Assembly (NCBI GenBank): GCA_002480015.1
Contig: DLQD01000088.1
Coordinates: 450 to 33,162 of the forward strand
DNA length: 32,713 nucleotides
DNA from: Opitutia bacterium UBA7441
GTDB lineage: Bacteria > Verrucomicrobiota > Verrucomicrobiia > Opitutales > Coraliomargaritaceae
Direction: 5' to 3'
The translations under genes and the position numbers were made by a program. Shown here one piece after another: positions 25,251-31,571 of this stretch (the first letter of the stretch is position 1; each line of letters starts with the position of its first letter). The notes under the pieces were generated by a model that had not been told where the DNA came from, did not search any database, and was given only the letters and a program-made list of their open reading frames with translations.

Positions 25251-26108
25251 TTACACTTCCACCGAAAAGCCGAGTGCTTCTTCGTCGAACACCATGCTGG
25301 CCACGTGGGTGGCGGGGCCTGTCATGCGGATCGCGAAATCATCGCCGATATGGATGCCGATCCGGCCGCCTGGCATGTGCACGGTGATGTCACGGTCGCA
25401 GAGACCGATGCGGTGGGCGACGGCGGCGGCTGCGCTGCTGCTGGAGCCGGAGGCGAGGGTGTAGCCGGCTCCGCGTTCCCAGATTTCGATTTGGATGTTG
25501 TTACGGTCGATGACCTTGAGGAATTGCACGTTCGTTCGGTTAGGGAAGGCTTCGTGCACTTCGATCGCCGCGCCGTCTGTATGCGCTTGCTTGGCGCTGA
25601 TCTCGTCTTGCACGACCACGCAGTGCGGGTTGCCGATATCGGCGATGTAGACGGTCTGCGTTTTGCCGTTAAAAGTGAGCGGCTGCCCGATGTTATGGTC
25701 GCTCTGCTCGGGGCCATCGACGGGGATGTGGCTCATGCCGAAGTGGACCTGACCCATATCGACAGTGATCGACTCCGCGCCCTCAGCGATCTGGCAGGTC
25801 ACAAGGCCGCCGAGTGTGTCGACTGTGAAGGCTTCGTTCTTCACCGCGCCGGTATCGTAGAGGTAGCGTGCGAAGATACGCAGACCGTTACCGCTTTTTT
25901 CCGCCTCGCTACCATCGGGATTCATGATGCGTAGGCCGAAGTCGGCCTTGTCTGTTTGAAGGGGGCCATAGAGTATCCCGTCCGAGCCGAGCCCGAAATT
26001 GCGGTGGCAGATACGGACGATGGCATCGGTGCCAGGCAGTTCGTTCGCGTCCTTCGGGTCGAGGACAAGATAGTCATTACCCAGGGCGTGGTATTTGGCG
26101 TATTTCAT
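25251..26108 (-). CDS. dapF: DapF-family diaminopimelate epimerase homologue lacking both catalytic cysteines
   Basis: This 285-residue protein has the two-lobed DapF fold signature. The N-terminal lobe has KYHALGNDYLVLD, FGLGSDGIL and NPDGSEAEKSGNGLR. The C-terminal lobe has GNPHCVV, FPNRTNVQF and ERGAGYTLASGSSSS. These are the substrate-binding motifs of DapF, which interconverts LL- and meso-diaminopimelate for lysine and peptidoglycan. In the characterised family the two catalytic residues are cysteines in CGNG and ACGTG. Here both are serine: Ser72 (codon AGC, 25895-25893) and Ser220 (codon TCC, 25451-25449). The gene is intact and of normal length (H. influenzae DapF is 274 residues), and it lies upstream on the same strand from nothing else in its pathway; murA is 345 nt further upstream. 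It may be a serine-based variant, a different isomerase, or a homologue without epimerase activity. Confidence 0.85.
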   Translation of the reverse strand: MKYAKYHALGNDYLVLDPKDANELPGTDAIVRICHRNFGLGSDGILYGPLQTDKADFGLRIMNPDGSEAEKSGNGLRIFARYLYDTGAVKNEAFTVDTLGGLVTCQIAEGAESITVDMGQVHFGMSHIPVDGPEQSDHNIGQPLTFNGKTQTVYIADIGNPHCVVVQDEISAKQAHTDGAAIEVHEAFPNRTNVQFLKVIDRNNIQIEIWERGAGYTLASGSSSSAAAAVAHRIGLCDRDITVHMPGGRIGIHIGDDFAIRMTGPATHVASMVFDEEALGFSVEV

Positions 26109-26198
26109 TGCGTGTTATTCAAACATGCTTCGAATCCGAGGCAAATGTTTAGTCGGGAATTTTAGGCCAGACCAGTGTCTTAAGTTGTAAATAGTCGA

Positions 26199-26242
26199 CA
26201 TTAGAGCATGTTGCATCTAACTATATGTAATATGCTCTAATG
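26199..26242. repeat. Long hairpin / inverted repeat upstream of dapF
   Basis: CATTAGAGCAT (26199-26209) and ATGCTCTAATG (26232-26242) are perfect reverse complements. If transcribed on the plus strand the pairing continues inward through 26216/26225 with two G-U pairs, giving an 18-pair stem and an 8-nt loop. It has no T-run and is not a classical terminator. Confidence 0.6.
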
Positions 26243-26251
26243 GCTGACGCG

Positions 26252-26337
26252 GTAGCGATGCGACGCCAGTCGCGTCGACGTAGAAAACGATCCGGCAGCG
26301 CTGTGGATCGTCGACCCCGCTGGCGCGGGTTCGCTAC
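26252..26337. repeat. Branched inverted-repeat block (four stems)
   Basis: The outer arms GTAGCGA (26252-26258) and TCGCTAC (26331-26337) are perfect. They enclose three side-by-side hairpins: CGACGC (26261-26266)/GCGTCG (26272-26277); ACGATCC (26287-26293)/GGATCGT (26305-26311) around the palindrome CAGCGCTG; and CCCGC (26316-26320)/GCGGG (26325-26329). The arrangement is a four-way junction of 86 nt. It lacks tRNA consensus bases. It may be an intergenic repeat family member or a structured RNA. Confidence 0.5.
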
Positions 26338-26453
26338 ATATTCAAAACTCAGTGCACTAAGGCGCGTTCACGAACTTCTGGAGATCGGTCATCCCGAGGA
26401 CGTGTTCCGAGTCCAACGACGTCATTCACCGTCGCATACGCTTCCCCGGGTTC

Positions 26454-27749
26454 TTAATCTTCCAGTAATTCTTTTGGCATCTCCTTCTCGCTAAGCCGCT
26501 CGATTTTTGCGCCGATGGCAGTCAGTTTGTGCTCGAAGCGCTCGTAGCCCCGGTCGAGGTGGTAGATACGCTGGATCCAGGTGTCCCCCTCGGCCGCGAA
26601 GGCCGCGAGGATGAGCGCGGCGGAGGCCCTCAGGTCGGAGGCCATGACGGGCGCACCGGAGAGCTTACTTGCGCCCTTAATGATCGCACTGGGGCCTTCG
26701 ATCGAAATGTCCGCGCCCATTCGTTGGAGCTCGGGCACGTGCATGAAACGGTTGGGGTAGATGCGCTCAGTTATGATGGATAGGCCATCCGTTTGAGTCA
26801 TCAGAGCACTGAGTTGTGCCTGCAAGTCGGTCGGGTAACCCGGGTGGGGCAGGGTGATAACGTCGACCGGTTTGAGTGAACCTTGGTAGGGCAGCACGCG
26901 GATAGAGTCCTCGCCTAGCTCCATCGGCAGGCCGGCCTCTTCGAGCTTGTCGAGGAAGGCGCCGAGCAGTTTTGGGGCGATGCCCTTCACCGTGACGTCG
27001 CCGCGGGTGATGGCTGCGGCGATGACGAAGGTGCCCGCCTCGATCCGGTCGGCGATCACGCTGTGTTCGCAGCCGTGAAGTTTGTCGACGCCCGTGATGG
27101 TGAGCTCGGGGCTGCCGATCCCTTCGATCCGTGCCCCCATTTTGACTAAGAGTTGGCAGAGGTCGACGACTTCAGGCTCACACGCGGCGCATTCGAGGCG
27201 GGTAGTACCGGGGGCGAGCACGGCGGCCATGACGATATTGGCTGTGCCGGTTACGGTGCTGCCACTGCGGCCGCCTAAGAAGATGGGGCCGCCTTTGATC
27301 TTACTGGCGTTGACACGGACATAGCCGTTGGAGATCTCGACTTGGCAGTTGAGCTTTTTGAGTCCTTTGATGTGCAGGTCGATCGGCCGCGGGCCGATCA
27401 CGCAACCGCCGGGAATGGAGACCTCGGCTTTACGCATGCGCGCAACGAGGGGGCCGAGCAGGCAGACGGAGGCTCGCATCTTGCGCACCAGCTCGTAAGG
27501 GGCGATGTGGGTGATCTGCTTCGAGGTGATCTCCCAGACGCCGGGTTCCAGCTGGGTCGTTTCGGCCCCGATATGGCGTAAGATCTCGAGCATGAAACGC
27601 ATGTCGCTCAAGTCCGGAACATTGCGCAGCACGACGGTCTCGTCGGTCAGCAGCGTGGCAGCGAGGATAGGTAGTGCGGCATTTTTCGCCCCACCCACTT
27701 CGATCTGCCCATGCAGGGGGCCGCTACCGCTAACTTTAAAAACATCCAT
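26454..27749 (-). CDS. murA: UDP-N-acetylglucosamine 1-carboxyvinyltransferase MurA
   Basis: This 431-residue enzyme catalyses the first committed step of peptidoglycan synthesis, transferring enolpyruvate from PEP to UDP-GlcNAc. GGAKNAALPILAATLL holds the catalytic Lys22-Asn23 pair. PGGCVIGPRPIDLH holds the active-site Cys116, so the protein should be fosfomycin-sensitive in principle. The C-terminal half keeps PYQGSLKPVDVITLPHPGYPTDLQAQ and RFMHVPELQRMGA. Length is standard (E. coli 419). It is followed on the minus strand by the dapF homologue after a 345-nt structured gap, and preceded by the Arg-rich protein gene. Confidence 0.97.
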   Translation of the reverse strand: MDVFKVSGSGPLHGQIEVGGAKNAALPILAATLLTDETVVLRNVPDLSDMRFMLEILRHIGAETTQLEPGVWEITSKQITHIAPYELVRKMRASVCLLGPLVARMRKAEVSIPGGCVIGPRPIDLHIKGLKKLNCQVEISNGYVRVNASKIKGGPIFLGGRSGSTVTGTANIVMAAVLAPGTTRLECAACEPEVVDLCQLLVKMGARIEGIGSPELTITGVDKLHGCEHSVIADRIEAGTFVIAAAITRGDVTVKGIAPKLLGAFLDKLEEAGLPMELGEDSIRVLPYQGSLKPVDVITLPHPGYPTDLQAQLSALMTQTDGLSIITERIYPNRFMHVPELQRMGADISIEGPSAIIKGASKLSGAPVMASDLRASAALILAAFAAEGDTWIQRIYHLDRGYERFEHKLTAIGAKIERLSEKEMPKELLED

Positions 27750-27853
27750 GAGTCATCAATTATAGATTTGTAGCAGCAAGCGCCCAAGAGGTGTTCGCTA
27801 TTGTTTTCAGTTATCGCCTCCGGCGAGTTGGGGCAGGATCTTTCTAGAATTCA

Positions 27854-28585
27854 CTAAGAAGATACGTTTTCGTTCGTCCGGCGGTCATTGCGGCGGGGGC
27901 CGCCGCGCTTACGTCCGGGGCCGCCGCGATTGCCGCCGCGTCCGCGGTTTTGGCCCTCACGCTTACCGCCTTTGCCTTGAGGACGCCCGCCCCGGCCTTG
28001 GCGGCTTCGTTTGTCGCTCTTTTTTAGGGTGGTTTCCGGCTCATTGCCGAAAAGCTTGCCGAAAAATCCGCTAATTGCAGCGAGAAGTCCTCCTTTGGAT
28101 TTTTTAGTGGACGCAGCGGGCTTGCGGGCACCGGGGCGTGGGCTGCCTGGCTTGCCTTCGGGTCGAGCGGGTCGGTTCTTGTCGCGTTCGGCACGGCGGG
28201 CATCACGCTCGGTGCGGCGTTCAGTGAGTCGGGCTTCGACCCGGGCGATCGCGGCGAGTGTCTCGGGGCTGGGTAGCGGATTGGTTTCGCGGCGGGGGGC
28301 GCGTGGTGCACGTTCGGCCCGCGGTTCGCGTTCAGCGCGCGGTTCGCGTTCGGCCCGCGGTTCGCGGCGCGGCTCTGCAGCAGGCGAGGCTTGGCCGCTG
28401 AGTTTTTCTTCTTTGATCGCCTCGGCCGCGTTGACCTCGCCGATTTTGGCGTTCTTGAGGGAGACGACTTCAGTCTTGAATCCCCCGCTGCGGCGGCGGG
28501 TGCGTGGCTTTTGCGAGGCGTCGGTGCTAGGAGTATAATTCTGGCTTTGGGAGGTGGTTGGGTTGTCTTCTTCGAATTCTGGCAT
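27854..28585 (-). CDS. Low-complexity basic protein with EPRAER repeats and RGG-like tail
   Basis: I recognise no family for this 243-residue protein. It looks mostly disordered: an acidic and Ser/Thr/Gln-rich N-terminus, RTRRRSGGFKTEV, then EPRAER repeats (about residues 73-92) and an Arg/Glu/Ala-rich helical stretch RVEARLTERRTERDARRAERD. A short hydrophobic helix, GLLAAISGFFGKLFG (about residue 165), comes next. The Gly/Arg/Lys-rich tail contains RGRGGNRGGPGRKRGGPRR, similar to RGG boxes of RNA-binding proteins. Nucleic-acid binding through the basic tail is inferred from composition only. The short amphipathic segment could touch a membrane or partner. The tandem DNA repeats and absence of long interruptions suggest a real but fast-evolving gene. 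Confidence 0.7.
   Translation of the reverse strand: MPEFEEDNPTTSQSQNYTPSTDASQKPRTRRRSGGFKTEVVSLKNAKIGEVNAAEAIKEEKLSGQASPAAEPRREPRAEREPRAEREPRAERAPRAPRRETNPLPSPETLAAIARVEARLTERRTERDARRAERDKNRPARPEGKPGSPRPGARKPAASTKKSKGGLLAAISGFFGKLFGNEPETTLKKSDKRSRQGRGGRPQGKGGKREGQNRGRGGNRGGPGRKRGGPRRNDRRTNENVSS
28311..28364 (-). repeat. Three 18-bp tandem repeats inside the Arg-rich gene
   Basis: Three consecutive 18-bp units at 28311-28328, 28329-28346 and 28347-28364 encode EPRAER three times. Units 1 and 3 are identical; unit 2 differs at two positions. Being a multiple of three, copy changes would keep the frame. Confidence 0.85.
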
Positions 28586-28777
28586 GGTCGTATGAGTTAA
28601 TATGTGAGTGTAATCCTTCGGCTAGAGCAGTCATAGCCGGTGGCTGGGATCCGTTGGTAGGCGTCGGGAGGCGAGCGATTTGATCAGTTTGGCGGCACGA
28701 GGTGCGCGGGGATCTGGATCGCATCGGTGTGGACGGAATAGTATCGCTAGTGAAATGGTTTTTTTGGCGCAAGGGTT

Positions 28778-28799
28778 AATGTGGGATTATACTCACATT
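28778..28799. promoter_or_regulatory. Operator-like inverted repeat between the divergent Arg-rich protein and dUTPase-like genes
   Basis: AATGTG (28778-28783) and CACATT (28794-28799) form an inverted repeat with a 10-nt AT-rich centre, 72 nt upstream of the dUTPase-like start. It could be an operator or a chance palindrome. The rest of the 28586-28870 gap shows nothing I can name. Confidence 0.25.
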
Positions 28800-28870
28800 G
28801 TTGGCTGAAAGTTGCTTGGGGCTAGGGAATCCGCTTGCTAGTGTGCGACGATCTACCTAGGCAATGAGGA

Positions 28871-29242
28871 ATGGATAAACTCGATGAAATTTTTGACCAG
28901 CAAGATGCCCTCAACAAGCGTATCGGCGTGAACACCGACGGCATGTCGGACGAAGAAAAAGCCAAGTGGGTGCTCAACTACACCCGCGCCATGCAGCAGG
29001 AGATTGCCGAGCTGATCGACTCGGTGCCTTGGAAATGGTGGGCGAAATACCAGGAGTTCGACGAGCAAAACGCCAAGGTCGAGGTGGTCGATCTCTTCCA
29101 CTTCCTCATCTCGCTTGCTCAGGTGCTAGGGATGACGCCAGAAGACGTCTACGAGGCCTATACCAAGAAAAACAAGGTCAACCACAACCGCCAAGACAGC
29201 GGCTACGTGAAAAAGGACGAGGATGACTCGCGGCACATTTAG
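28871..29242 (+). CDS. Dimeric-type dUTPase / MazG-like all-alpha NTP pyrophosphohydrolase
   Basis: This 123-residue all-helical protein has the metal-binding pattern of the all-alpha NTP pyrophosphatase superfamily: QQEIAELIDSVPWKWW near residue 42 (ExxE) and KVEVVDLFHFLISLAQVLGM near residue 70 (ExxD). PWKWW followed by EVVDxxHFL resembles dimeric dUTPases of Campylobacter, trypanosomatids and phages, which hydrolyse dUTP (and dUDP) to dUMP. A related dNTPase of MazG type is the main alternative. GAGGA abuts the ATG with almost no spacing, so it is unlikely to act as a ribosome binding site. Confidence 0.8.
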   Translation: MDKLDEIFDQQDALNKRIGVNTDGMSDEEKAKWVLNYTRAMQQEIAELIDSVPWKWWAKYQEFDEQNAKVEVVDLFHFLISLAQVLGMTPEDVYEAYTKKNKVNHNRQDSGYVKKDEDDSRHI

Positions 29243-29258
29243 CACATCTTACGATGTG
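29243..29258 (+). repeat. Short hairpin directly after the dUTPase-like stop
   Basis: CACATC (29243-29248) and GATGTG (29253-29258) form a 6-bp stem with a 4-nt loop starting at the base after the stop codon. No T-run follows. Confidence 0.3.
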
Positions 29259-29259
29259 A

Positions 29260-29335
29260 ATGACTCATTGTGGATGACAAATGACTGATGAGTGATCGCA
29301 GATACCTCAGTCATTAATCATCATCGATCAGTCAT
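29260..29335. repeat. Cluster of four ATGACTSAT-like 9-mers upstream of the CPBP protease gene
   Basis: ATGACTCAT (29260-29268) and ATGACTGAT (29281-29289) are on the plus strand. CTCAGTCAT (29306-29314) and ATCAGTCAT (29327-29335) are their inverted counterparts. Within each pair the spacing is exactly 21 nt, two helical turns. The cluster ends 6 nt before the protease start, as an operator array might. Confidence 0.45.
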
Positions 29336-29341
29336 CTAATA

Positions 29342-29944
29342 ATGAACGAAAACCCTATCGTGATTGTACTCTATGTCGGCATCGCCGTCTATGTGGGGAA
29401 AATGTATTGGGGTGACTGCCGGGCGGCTGAGGCAGGTGCCGATTGTTCCGGTGCGATGCCCGGGGCGACAACCGCGCCACTTGGCGCCTACATGATCGGT
29501 GCACTCGGCGCGCTCCTGCTGCTCGGGCTCGAAACCGGTGGCGAGATCGCACTCGGCGTGGCCGATGAGCAGTCGGAGATGGTCTGGTATTTTCTCTTTG
29601 CCATCATCGCGGCCGGCGTGGTCGAGGAGGTCATCTTTCGCGGATTCCTCGTCGTGGAGAATAAGGGGCGGGCCTGGCTTGTCGCCAGTTGTCTCGCTTT
29701 TTCGATCATTTTTGCCCTGATCCACGCGCACCTCTGGACGACTGAAGACGGCTTTGAGTGGACCTTTACAGCCAAAGCTTTTTTTAGCACGGGCATTCTC
29801 TTTGCTAACTCGTTGTGGTTCTACGCGGTGCGCTTCGGCCCCTGGAATCCAAACGGCTCGCTCATCCCCTGCATGTGTGCACACGCAATCAGTAATCTCG
29901 GGGTGTTTTTGGTCAAGCTGGTGCAGGGCTACGTGCTCTTCTAG
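29342..29944 (+). CDS. CPBP-family intramembrane metalloprotease (CAAX prenyl protease 2 / Abi type)
   Basis: This 200-residue membrane protein has several hydrophobic helices and the family's three motifs: VVEEVIFRG (Glu-Glu-x-x-x-Arg, about residue 97), ALIHAHLW (about residue 124) and CAHAISNLG (about residue 180). The glutamates and histidines form the metal site inside the membrane. Bacterial members act on peptides or membrane proteins, including bacteriocin maturation or immunity, but no such partner is nearby. An array of repeated 9-mers lies immediately upstream. Confidence 0.87.
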   Translation: MNENPIVIVLYVGIAVYVGKMYWGDCRAAEAGADCSGAMPGATTAPLGAYMIGALGALLLLGLETGGEIALGVADEQSEMVWYFLFAIIAAGVVEEVIFRGFLVVENKGRAWLVASCLAFSIIFALIHAHLWTTEDGFEWTFTAKAFFSTGILFANSLWFYAVRFGPWNPNGSLIPCMCAHAISNLGVFLVKLVQGYVLF

Positions 29945-30076
29945 TGCCCAGCAATTTGCTTTCGACCGCTCGGAGCTCGAGCAGCTCGACTCGAGTGCAG
30001 GTAATTTTCGCCGTTTTTTAGTCGCATGGGGCGTAGAGTTTAGTAATTTGCAGCGTTTTCCCAAATTCAAACTATC

Positions 30077-31501
30077 ATGGAAAACATACCAAATGTCTTA
30101 GCCGCCCGTTATGCATCGAAGTCGATGAAGGCTGTCTGGAGCGCGGAAGGGCGCATCGCGCTCGAGCGTGATTACTGGATTGCCGTGCTGCGCGCGCAGA
30201 AAGATCTCGGGCTCGATATTCCGCAGGACGCGATCGATGCCTACGAGCGCGTGAAGGGCACAATCTGCCTGGAATCGATCAACGAGCGAGAGGCCATCAC
30301 CCGGCACGACGTCAAGGCGAGGATTGAAGAATTCTGTGATCTCGCGGGCTACGAGCACATCCATAAGGGATTGACTAGCCGTGACTTGACCGAAAATGTC
30401 GAACAGCTCCAGATTATTCAGGCCCTTGAAGTCGTCCGCATCAAGGCCGTCGCCGCCCTGCTCAAAGTCGCTGAGCGGGCCGAGGAGTGGAAGCATCTCG
30501 TGATCACCGCGCGCACGCACAACGTGCCCGCCCAGCCTACCACCTTCGGGAAGCGCCTCGCCATGTTTGGCGAAGACCTGCTCTGCGCCGTCCGCGAGCT
30601 CGACCGCATCATTAACAATTATCCTGTCCGCGGACTTAAAGGCCCTGTGGGCACCCAGATGGACCTACTTACACTCTTTGGTGGGGACTCGGAAAAGGTC
30701 GCCTTGCTCGAAGATCGCATCCTCGATCATCTTGGCGTAGGTGCCGCACTGGATAATGTCGGCCAGGTCTACCCGCGCGGGCTTGATTTTGAAGTCGTCT
30801 CGGTCTTCGTGCGCCTTGCTTCGGGTCCCTCCAGCTTCGCCAAGACGCTCCGTATTATGGCTGGCCACGAACTGGCTAGTGAGGGCTTTGCCAAGGGGCA
30901 GGTCGGCTCCTCCGCGATGCCCCATAAGATGAATAGCCGCAGCTGCGAGCGACTCAACGGCTTCGCCGTTATTCTAAAGGGGCACCTTACCATGGCTGCT
31001 GAGCTCGCCGGCGACCAGTGGAACGAGGGTGACGTCTCCTGTTCCGTGGTGCGCCGCGTCTTCCTGCCCGACAGCTTCTTTGCGATTGATGGGCTTATTG
31101 ATACCTTTCTTACGATCCTCAATCAGATGGAAGTTTATCCTGCTGTTATTAACTTGGAAAATCAGCGCTACGGTCCTTTTCTCGCCACGACCACCGTTCT
31201 GATGGAAGCGGTCAAAGCCGGTGCCGGTCGGGAAGAAGCCCACGAGGCGATCAAGGAGCATGCCGTGCAGACTGTTCGTGACCTCCGTTCTGGCGAGATT
31301 ACAAGTAACAACCTCGTAGAGCGCCTCGCTTCCGACGCCCGTCTGGGGCTTTCTTTAGAGCAGCTCACCGAGATGATGGCACGTGCCCAGGCCATGACCG
31401 GTCTCGCCGCGACACAAGTTGAAAAATTCTGCGCCACCGTCCGTGAAGAAGCTCAGAGCGTCCCCACTGCTGCCGACTACACGCCCGGTGCAATTCTTTA
31501 A
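30077..31501 (+). CDS. purB: Adenylosuccinate lyase
   Basis: This 474-residue lyase of the fumarase/aspartase superfamily splits SAICAR and adenylosuccinate, releasing fumarate, in purine synthesis. LTSRDLTENVEQ, TARTHNVPAQPTTFGKR (catalytic His) and the signature loop GSSAMPHKMNSRSCE near residue 275 (flexible Ser) are clear. MPHKMNSR rather than MPYKRNP is the form found in actinobacteria and some verrucomicrobia. It precedes the phosphofructokinase gene by 70 nt on the same strand. Confidence 0.95.
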   Translation: MENIPNVLAARYASKSMKAVWSAEGRIALERDYWIAVLRAQKDLGLDIPQDAIDAYERVKGTICLESINEREAITRHDVKARIEEFCDLAGYEHIHKGLTSRDLTENVEQLQIIQALEVVRIKAVAALLKVAERAEEWKHLVITARTHNVPAQPTTFGKRLAMFGEDLLCAVRELDRIINNYPVRGLKGPVGTQMDLLTLFGGDSEKVALLEDRILDHLGVGAALDNVGQVYPRGLDFEVVSVFVRLASGPSSFAKTLRIMAGHELASEGFAKGQVGSSAMPHKMNSRSCERLNGFAVILKGHLTMAAELAGDQWNEGDVSCSVVRRVFLPDSFFAIDGLIDTFLTILNQMEVYPAVINLENQRYGPFLATTTVLMEAVKAGAGREEAHEAIKEHAVQTVRDLRSGEITSNNLVERLASDARLGLSLEQLTEMMARAQAMTGLAATQVEKFCATVREEAQSVPTAADYTPGAIL

Positions 31502-31571
31502 AGATTGCTTTCGGAAGCGGCCCCCATAGACACAACACACCCTTAATTTTTAAACACCTAAAATACAAAAT

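Larger units (their letters stand above)
26109..26453. other. Structured intergenic region murA-dapF
   Basis: This 345-nt stretch has no recognisable protein. Its middle is unusually rich in inverted repeats: a long hairpin at 26199-26242 and a branched set of stems at 26252-26337, both described separately. The outer parts (26109-26198 and 26338-26453) show nothing I can name. dapF and murA are both on the minus strand, so the region could be part of a murA-dapF transcript or contain the dapF promoter. Confidence 0.6.

Noticed and set aside
26252..26337. Possible tRNA-like cloverleaf
   Set aside because: A 7-bp outer stem and three arms suggest a cloverleaf, but arm and loop sizes are wrong (5-nt, 11-nt and 4-nt loops) and the D-loop and T-loop consensus bases are absent.
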